Assembly: GCF_900143625.1 (NCBI RefSeq)
Contig: NZ_FRFF01000169.1
Location: 1 to 64,000 of the forward strand
DNA: 64,000 bases
Source of the DNA: Nocardiopsis sp. JB363
Lineage (GTDB): Bacteria; Actinomycetota; Actinomycetes; Streptosporangiales; Streptosporangiaceae
Direction of reading: 5' to 3'
The position numbers were made by a program, and so were the translations under genes. Positions 13,393-19,021 of this stretch are shown one piece after another (the first letter of the stretch is position 1; each line of letters starts with the position of its first letter). Below the pieces are notes generated by a model. The model searched no databases, was not told the DNA's origin, and saw only the letters and a program-made list of their open reading frames with translations.

Positions 13393-14712
13393 ATGGCGCA
13401 AGACAGGGATCCGAGCGCGGCGGAGGTCGAGGTCGTCGACCTGTGCCGAGAGCTCATCGAGTTCGACACCTCCAACTACGGTGACCATTCCGGCCCCGGT
13501 GAACGCAAGGCCGCGGAGTACGTCGTGGGCCGTCTCGACGAGGTCGGGGTGGAGTCCCGGATCTACGAGAAGCACCCCGGGCGCAGCAACGTGGTGGCGC
13601 GGATCACGGGTGAGGACTCCAGTCGGCCGCCGCTGTTGATCCACGGGCACCTCGACGTGGTCCCGGCCGCCGCCGAGGACTGGACGCACCACCCCTTCGC
13701 GGCCGAGATCGCGGACGGTTGTGTCTGGGGCCGTGGCGCGGTCGACATGAAGAACATGAACGCCATGGTGCTGGCCACACTGCGGCAGCGACTGCGCGAG
13801 GGGCGCCGTCCTCCGCGCGACATCGTCCTGGCCTTCGTCGCCGACGAGGAGGCCGGTGGTACCTGGGGCGCCCAGTACCTGGTGAACGAACACCCGGAGC
13901 TGTTCGCGGACTGCGACTCGGCGATCAGCGAGGTCGGTGGGTTCTCGTTCACGGTCAACGAGAACCGACGCCTGTACCTGGTGGAGACGGCGGAGAAGGG
14001 CATCGCGTGGATGAAGCTCACCGCGCGCGGCACCGCGGGCCACGGGTCGATGACCAATGAGGACAACGCCGTCACCGAACTGGCCGCCGCGGTCGCCAGG
14101 CTCGGGGAACACCGGTTCCCCGTGCAGCTCACCCCCACGGTCCGGACCTTCCTGGAGGAGATCTGCGAGGAGTTCGGGATCCCCTTCGAGGAGAAGGACG
14201 TGGACGCCACGGTGGCGCGGCTGGGCCCGATCGCGAAGATGATCGGCGCCACGCTGCGCAACACCCTGAACCCGACGGTGCTGGGCGGCGGCTACAAGGC
14301 CAACGTGATCCCGGGTGAGGCCACCGCTCAGGTGGACGGGCGTTTCCTGCCGGGGACCGAGGACGAGTACTTCGCCAAGATCGACGAACTGCTCGGCCCC
14401 AAGGTGAGCCGTGAGTTCATCCACCACCTTCCCGCGGTGGAGACCTCCTTCGATGGTGGCCTGGTCACCGCGATGTCGGAGTCGCTGCTGGCGGAGGACC
14501 CGGGCGCCAAGGCCGTCCCGTACTGCCTGTCGGGCGGAACCGACGCGAAGAGCTTCTCCCGGCTGGGGATCCGCAACTACGGGTTCTCGCCGCTGAAGCT
14601 GCCGCCGGAGCTGGACTTCGCCGGCATGTTCCACGGGGTGGACGAACGTGTCCCCGTGGACGGTCTTCAGTTCGGGGTTCGAGTTCTGGACCGTTTCATC
14701 GACATGAGCTGA
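13393..14712 (+). CDS. M20-family metallopeptidase
   Basis: A zinc-dependent amidohydrolase/peptidase of about 439 aa. The metal and catalytic residues are in LIHGHLDVV, GRGAVDMKNMN and FVADEEAGG, with a dimerisation-domain histidine in GTAGHGSM and a last ligand region at MFHGVDERVP. There is no signal peptide, so it is probably cytoplasmic. ATG 13393 has GGGAGA 6 nt upstream; a GTG at 13345 is less well supported. An M20 peptidase beside chaplin genes is also known in Streptomyces, but a functional tie is not shown. A U-tailed terminator follows. Confidence 0.88.
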   Translation: MAQDRDPSAAEVEVVDLCRELIEFDTSNYGDHSGPGERKAAEYVVGRLDEVGVESRIYEKHPGRSNVVARITGEDSSRPPLLIHGHLDVVPAAAEDWTHHPFAAEIADGCVWGRGAVDMKNMNAMVLATLRQRLREGRRPPRDIVLAFVADEEAGGTWGAQYLVNEHPELFADCDSAISEVGGFSFTVNENRRLYLVETAEKGIAWMKLTARGTAGHGSMTNEDNAVTELAAAVARLGEHRFPVQLTPTVRTFLEEICEEFGIPFEEKDVDATVARLGPIAKMIGATLRNTLNPTVLGGGYKANVIPGEATAQVDGRFLPGTEDEYFAKIDELLGPKVSREFIHHLPAVETSFDGGLVTAMSESLLAEDPGAKAVPYCLSGGTDAKSFSRLGIRNYGFSPLKLPPELDFAGMFHGVDERVPVDGLQFGVRVLDRFIDMS

Positions 14713-14748
14713 CCGGAATTCTTCGGGACGACCACCCGCGAAACCGGA

Positions 14749-14786
14749 CGAACCGCGCCGAGAAATTCTTGGTGCGGTTCGTTTTT
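14749..14786 (+). terminator. Rho-independent terminator after the M20 peptidase
   Basis: An 11-bp stem (14749-14759 with 14771-14781, one G·T) with an 11-nt loop is followed by TTTTT. Confidence 0.8.
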
Positions 14787-14790
14787 CCGG

Positions 14791-14818
14791 TTGTAGTTAC
14801 CCGGAGTGATGCTACGGT
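14791..14818 (+). promoter_or_regulatory. Candidate promoter for the secreted-protein gene
   Basis: TTGTAG (14791-14796) and TACGGT (14813-14818) are separated by 16 nt, in an AT-richer stretch about 110 bases before ATG 14926. Confidence 0.45.
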
Positions 14819-14925
14819 TTCTTTTAGTTCGAAGGTGACCTCGTCTTTTCGGGGCCCGACGTCCGACCGCGGGCGACATTGCCGCGCGGGACCGTCCAGT
14901 AGTAGCGAGACAAGGGGGCATCCAC

Positions 14926-15957
14926 ATGGTGCTCGCGAGCCGAGAGTGTCTGGTGTCGTCCAGTCGCGCTGCTCGCAACACCCGTGGTGCCTACGCCCGG
15001 CTGCTGCTCCTGTTCGGAATCGTCGCCGTGGCGTGGCTCGCCGGCGGTGTCGGGGTCGCGCACAGTGACACCGGCACCGAGTCCGGTGGGATCGCCGACA
15101 GCGTGCTCGGAGTAGGCGACGCCGCCGAACGCACGGGTCAGGCCGCGACCGAGGAGATCCGGCAGAGCCGGATCTCCGAAGCCGTCGCCGAGACCGCGGC
15201 CTCCACCGAAACCGTCGTCTCGCAGACGACCTCGCTTCCGGCCACCACGATCGAGGACACCGGCGTCCCCGGTGCCCTACGGGAGAGCCGGGTCGGCTCC
15301 GTCGCCGAGACCGCGGTCACCGACACCGCTCGGGCCGTCGACGGAACCGCGCGCGGGGCCTCCGACCTGGTCGAAGGTGTCGGCCGAACCGGCCAGGACG
15401 TGGTTCGGGCCACCGACGAGTCGCTGCGTGAGGGCGAGCTCGTCGACGGTGTCACCGCAGGACTGGCCGAGTCCGTCGGCCGCCATGGGATCGACTCCGT
15501 CACCGAGTCCGGCGGCCCCCTGGGCCTGCCGTTCCTCGGTGACTCGGATGATCCCGTCACCTCCTCCTCCGTCAACCGTTCCGATTCCGAAGAGGACGCG
15601 GACGTGGACGAGGAGCCGGGGCGCATGGGACCGCACGTCGACCACGATGTGCCCGCCCACGTCACCGAGATCGGTCTGCGTGTCGCCGAGGAGGCCGCTC
15701 AGGCCGCCGCGGAGCAGACCGCTCAGGAGAACAACGACGCCGAGCGCATCCGTCTCATCGGCGGTGGCTCCCACCATCAGACCGGACCCGACGCCACCGG
15801 TGCGTCGGCCCCGTCCTTCCCGGCCCCCGGTGCCGCCGGCTTCCTCATGAACCGGTCCGGCCACATGGTGCTCCGGGCCCAGCGGGTCGCCCTTCCCGGC
15901 GACCCCACCCTGGTCGTGCGCGACGCCGCGGACGACCCTTCCTTCTCGCCTGACTAG
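14926..15957 (+). CDS. Secreted protein of unknown function next to chaplins
   Basis: A 343-aa protein not recognised as any family. Residues ~24-46 form a signal-peptide-like hydrophobic core (LLLLFGIVAVAWLAGGVGVA) ending AHSD. The mature part is low-complexity, rich in Ala, Thr, Glu and Gly, with recurrent SVAETA/AVAETA and ESLREGEL/GALRESRV patterns that could form amphipathic helices, then an acidic stretch (DSEEDADVDEEPG). It has only one cysteine, in the N-terminal region. AAGGGGG 7 nt upstream supports the start. It lies directly before two chaplin genes on the same strand and may be a cell-surface or aerial-hypha component; this is inference from position only. Confidence 0.65.
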   Translation: MVLASRECLVSSSRAARNTRGAYARLLLLFGIVAVAWLAGGVGVAHSDTGTESGGIADSVLGVGDAAERTGQAATEEIRQSRISEAVAETAASTETVVSQTTSLPATTIEDTGVPGALRESRVGSVAETAVTDTARAVDGTARGASDLVEGVGRTGQDVVRATDESLREGELVDGVTAGLAESVGRHGIDSVTESGGPLGLPFLGDSDDPVTSSSVNRSDSEEDADVDEEPGRMGPHVDHDVPAHVTEIGLRVAEEAAQAAAEQTAQENNDAERIRLIGGGSHHQTGPDATGASAPSFPAPGAAGFLMNRSGHMVLRAQRVALPGDPTLVVRDAADDPSFSPD

Positions 15958-15997
15958 CCGCTTCCCGCAAGGATCGCGGCCGGTCGGTGCGCCATCG

Positions 15998-16035
15998 CGC
16001 ACAGACGCCCCCACCGTTTCCTAGGTGGCTGTGCG
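15998..16035 (+). terminator. Stem-loop between the secreted-protein gene and the chaplin gene
   Basis: A nested hairpin: CGCACAG (15998-16004) pairs with CTGTGCG (16029-16035), and CCACC (16011-16015) pairs with GGTGG (16024-16028). It lies 40 bases after a stop codon and is followed by TCTC, so terminator or mRNA 3' structure is likely. Confidence 0.45.
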
Positions 16036-16124
16036 TCTCACCCAGGCTCTTCACGCCGGGTAACCGTCCGTGGTCCACGAGTGGCAGATCCGACTCTCTC
16101 GTCGACCAAAGGACATGACACCCG

Positions 16125-16730
16125 ATGACCCAGTCAACCCACGCCCGTTTCGCGGCCCTCGTGGCCGCCGGCCTCCTCGCCACCACCGCCTACGGCACCG
16201 CCCACGCCGACACCACCACCAGCGGTAACGGCTCCATCGGTGGCGGCAACCAGATCGAGGCCGACGTCGACGCGCCCGTCAACGTCTGCGGCAACGCCGT
16301 CGCGGTGCTCGGTGTGGCCGGTGCCGAGTGCACCGACGGCGACGCCGAAGTGATCGAGTCCGAGCGGCCGGACGACGGTTACGAGGGCTACTACCCCGAG
16401 GACCCCGAGCAGGAGGAGACCCCCGAGGAAGAGGACCCGCGGGAGGAGACCCCCGAGGAGGAGCGCGAGGAGCAGATCGAGGAAGAGCCGGTCGAGGAGG
16501 AGCCGGTCGAGGAGGAGCGCTTCGCGGAGGTCGTGGAGGACCCCGCCGACGAGCGGTCCGTCCCGGCTGCCGCCCAGGACGCCTCGGCTCCGCCCGCCGA
16601 CGAGTCCCGCCTCGCGGTCACCGGCGCCGACCAGAGCGCCCTGACCGGTCTGGTCGCCGCCGCGGTCCTGGCCATCGCCGCGGGAGTCGGCTTCATCTTC
16701 TACGGCCGGCGCCACAAGGCCCGGGCCTGA
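16125..16730 (+). CDS. Cell-wall-anchored chaplin with a single chaplin domain
   Basis: Chaplins are secreted amyloid-forming surfactant proteins that coat aerial hyphae and spores. This 201-aa protein has a signal peptide (1-28, ending AHA), one chaplin domain (about 30-72) with the usual cysteine pair (C55 in VCGNAV, C69 in AECT), a very acidic Glu/Pro spacer (80-145), then LAVTG at 163-167, a membrane helix (172-193) and a basic tail. LAXTG is the class E sortase signal, so it should be covalently attached to peptidoglycan. Streptomyces long chaplins ChpA-C carry two chaplin domains; this has one, with the acidic spacer in place of the other. AAAGGA lies 11 nt upstream. The sortase is not in this window. 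Confidence 0.9.
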   Translation: MTQSTHARFAALVAAGLLATTAYGTAHADTTTSGNGSIGGGNQIEADVDAPVNVCGNAVAVLGVAGAECTDGDAEVIESERPDDGYEGYYPEDPEQEETPEEEDPREETPEEEREEQIEEEPVEEEPVEEERFAEVVEDPADERSVPAAAQDASAPPADESRLAVTGADQSALTGLVAAAVLAIAAGVGFIFYGRRHKARA

Positions 16731-16757
16731 TCGGACTCCCGGGCCCTCGGGTCCGGG

Positions 16758-16815
16758 GGCTGACGCGAGTCCCGTAGCACCGGCCAAGGCCTTGTGCTCG
16801 GGGTTCACGTCAGCC
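16758..16815 (+). other. Elaborate stem-loop between chaplin genes
   Basis: GGCTGACG (16758-16765) pairs exactly with CGTCAGCC (16808-16815). Inside, CCCG..GCAC (16771-16780) pairs with GTGC.CGGG (16794-16802), and GGCC (16782-16785) with GGCC (16788-16791). It may be the terminator of the upstream chaplin gene or a stabilising mRNA structure. Confidence 0.45.
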
Positions 16816-16964
16816 GCCGCTCAACCAGAGCGGAGCTGATCGACGAGGTGTGGGCGTCCGTGCGCAGCCAGCGAGGACGTGACGTGACCACACCCAACAG
16901 ACCGGCGAAGACGCACTGTCCAGGTGCGGAGCCGACCGGATGATCCCCGGCCTTGGTCGAAGGC

Positions 16965-16987
16965 CCACATCCCACCCAGGGATGTGG
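16965..16987 (+). other. Hairpin in the leader of the five-repeat chaplin gene
   Basis: A perfect 9-bp stem (CCACATCCC with GGGATGTGG, loop ACCCA) lies 64 bases before ATG 17052. It could be an attenuator-like or protective 5' structure; there is no U-run. Confidence 0.4.
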
Positions 16988-17051
16988 AACGGCCTGTGGC
17001 CCCATGCACAGCACCTTCTCATCGAATCGTTCTCTCGAAAGGACTTCCCAC

Positions 17052-18359
17052 ATGCGTAAGTGGGCCAGCACCTCAGCGAAGACCGTGCTCCTGGCCGCGG
17101 GCTTCGTCGCCCTGGGCAGCGGCGTGGCCCTCGCCGACAGCGACGCCGCCACGAGTGGCAACGGTTCGCTGCTCGGCGGCAACCAGGCGGTCGTCAACGG
17201 CGACATCCCCGTCAACGTGACCGGCAACGCCATCGGCGCGGTGGCCGGTGTCGCGGGTGCCTCCAGCACCGGTTCCGACGCCAAGGTGATCGACCACCAG
17301 CACAACGAGGTGCACACCTCGGGCAACGGCTCCGTGCTGGGCGGCAACCAGCTCGTGGTCGACGGCGACATCCCGGTGAACGTCACGGGCAACGCGATCA
17401 GCGCGGTCGGCGGCGTCGCGGGCGCCTCCAGCACCGGCAGCGACTCCAAGGTCCTGCACGAAGCCGGCCACGGCCACGGCTACGGTCACGGTCACGGCCA
17501 CGAGGACATCGCGACCTCCGGCAACGGCTCCCTGCTCGGCGGCAACCAGCTGGTCGCCGACCTGGACGTTCCGGTGAACGTCGCGGGCAACGCGATCGGC
17601 GCCGTGGGCGGCGTCGCGGGTGCGGCGGCCACCGACGCCGACTCGATCGTTCGTCACCACCAGAGCGCGCCGGTCGAGCACCAGGCCGGGCAGTTCACCG
17701 CCACCGACCTGGTCAACGAGGCCGCCGAGAACGTCCGCATCCTGCCGGACACCTCCGGCGTGGACGCCGGCGTGCTGCGCCAGTCGGCCCCGGTCCGCGA
17801 GCACCAGTCGATCGCGACCTCCGGCAACGGCTCCGCGCTGGGCGGCAACCAGCTGGTCGCCGACCTGGACGTTCCGGTGAACGTCGCGGGCAACGCGGTC
17901 GGTGCCGTCGGCGGCGTGGCCGGTGCGGCCGCCACCGACAGCGACGCCGTGGTCAAGGACGTCGAGGAGGACATCGCGACCTCCGGCAACGGTTCGCTGG
18001 CCGGCGGCAACCAGCTCGTCGCCGACGCGGACGTTCCCGTGAACGCGGCCGGCAACGCCGTCGGCGCCGTGGCCGGTGTCGCCGGTGCGAGCACCACCGA
18101 CTCCGACTCCAAGGTCGTGCACCAGAGCGCCGAGACCGAGTCCCAGGCCTCCGCGCTGGACAGCGTGCCGCTGGTCGACCAGCTGCCCGAGGTCCCCGTC
18201 TCCGAGATGCTGCCGGTCGACTACGACCTGAGCGAGACCGCGGACCAGGCCGTGGCGGACCACGCTCCGGAGCGCGCCGCCGAGCTGCCCGAGTCCACCG
18301 ACGTGCCTTCGGTCGACCCGGTGGGCGAGGTGCTGGGCGCCGCGGGCCTCGGCCTGTAG
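17052..18359 (+). CDS. Secreted protein with five cysteine-free chaplin-like repeats
   Basis: A 435-aa protein with a signal peptide (1-29, ending VALADS) and five chaplin-like repeats of about 47 residues: 33-79, 89-134, 154-200, 255-301 and 309-355. Each follows TSGNGS, GGNQ, (D/N)xPVN, GNA and GVAGA. None has the cysteine pair of classical chaplins. Linkers differ: 137-150 is a His/Gly stretch (GHGHGYGHGHGH), and 201-254 is long. After the last repeat comes an acidic tail (356-435) with no LAXTG and no membrane helix, so it is probably released rather than wall-bound. AAAGGA about 8 nt upstream supports ATG 17052 over an earlier in-frame start at 16953. It probably contributes amyloid-like surface material together with the anchored chaplin upstream. 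Confidence 0.85.
   Translation: MRKWASTSAKTVLLAAGFVALGSGVALADSDAATSGNGSLLGGNQAVVNGDIPVNVTGNAIGAVAGVAGASSTGSDAKVIDHQHNEVHTSGNGSVLGGNQLVVDGDIPVNVTGNAISAVGGVAGASSTGSDSKVLHEAGHGHGYGHGHGHEDIATSGNGSLLGGNQLVADLDVPVNVAGNAIGAVGGVAGAAATDADSIVRHHQSAPVEHQAGQFTATDLVNEAAENVRILPDTSGVDAGVLRQSAPVREHQSIATSGNGSALGGNQLVADLDVPVNVAGNAVGAVGGVAGAAATDSDAVVKDVEEDIATSGNGSLAGGNQLVADADVPVNAAGNAVGAVAGVAGASTTDSDSKVVHQSAETESQASALDSVPLVDQLPEVPVSEMLPVDYDLSETADQAVADHAPERAAELPESTDVPSVDPVGEVLGAAGLGL
17148..18116 (+). repeat. Five chaplin-like coding repeats
   Basis: The five protein repeats are also visible in DNA. Repeats 3 and 4 share an uninterrupted identical 57-base block (17538-17594 and 17841-17897, 303 bases apart), which suggests recent duplication or gene conversion. 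Confidence 0.85.
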
Positions 18360-18365
18360 TACCAA

Positions 18366-18389
18366 CGCGGGTCCATCGATGGACCCGCG
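18366..18389 (+). terminator. Palindromic terminator after the repeat chaplin
   Basis: A perfect 24-base palindrome centred on ATCGAT begins 7 bases after the stop codon. It has no clear U-run, which is common in actinomycetes. Confidence 0.6.
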
Positions 18390-18441
18390 CGGGGGTGTGA
18401 TCCGGACACGGTCACCCGCCCGACCAAGGGAGTGCGTCCCA

Positions 18442-18611
18442 CCGTTCCGTGAGGAACGCGGTGGACTGCGGTGGGCGCGCACATCCTGAGGTGGACGGCG
18501 GTCGATGGTCGGGGAGCATCTTTCCCGCGAGCGGCGCACACGCGCCGCGCACAACGAATCGGTGGAAGTCGCCTCCGCGCTCCCGTTCCGTGAGGAACGC
18601 GGTGGACTGCG
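18442..18611. repeat. Pair of 29-bp direct repeats with an inner inverted repeat
   Basis: The same 29 bases occur at 18442-18470 and 18583-18611, 141 bases apart. Each copy contains CGTTCC-GTGA-GGAACG, an inverted repeat fitting an operator or hairpin. No gene lies between; topA starts 410 bases downstream. Confidence 0.6.
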
Positions 18612-18651
18612 GGAGAGTGGAGGTGACGACCACCGGTTCGAGAACACGAGT

Positions 18652-18683
18652 CGAGTCCTCCCGGGAATATCCGGGAGGACTCG
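18652..18683. terminator. Strong hairpin upstream of topA
   Basis: A perfect 13-bp stem (18652-18664 with 18671-18683) with loop GAATAT lies in the 660-base gap between the repeat chaplin and topA. It could insulate topA from upstream transcription. Confidence 0.55.
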
Positions 18684-19021
18684 CCGCATTTCGGAGACAG
18701 AACACCCCGGCGCTCGCAAGTGTGATGTAAGTCACCGGATCGGGGTGTTCAGGGTGCTCGTCAGAGTCGCCGAGAGGCCGGGGGAGAGGGTTGCCACGGT
18801 CGCAAATCCACGTTACGGGCCGGTACCGGTCCGTTGAGCGCTTATTCTGCGGGTGCCGGTGGGTGTGGGGTCGTCGGACCGACGAGGGGACAATCCCGGG
18901 TGCGGCCGACCCGGTCCGCCCACCGACGGGGAGTGTCCGCAGTTCGGTTACTGTCGGTTCCCACGGGAACCGAAGGACCACGGCCGAGAGAAAACGTAAG
19001 GCTAGACGTAGGGGAAACAGC
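18684..19021 (+). other. Upstream region of topA, no gene seen
   Basis: These ~340 bases should hold the topA promoter; TTATTCT near 18842 is one candidate -10 region. Short open frames here have no ribosome site or recognisable motif. Confidence 0.35.

Noticed and set aside
13243-14634. Long minus-strand frame antisense to the M20 peptidase
   Set aside because: The plus strand encodes an intact peptidase with all metal ligands; the minus frame is composition-driven.
17148-18116. Direct repeats that could suggest a CRISPR or satellite array
   Set aside because: The repeats are in frame inside a secreted-protein gene and encode chaplin-like units.
18505-18837. 110-codon frame upstream of topA
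   Set aside because: Arg-rich with no motif, crosses a strong hairpin and the direct repeats, and has no ribosome site.
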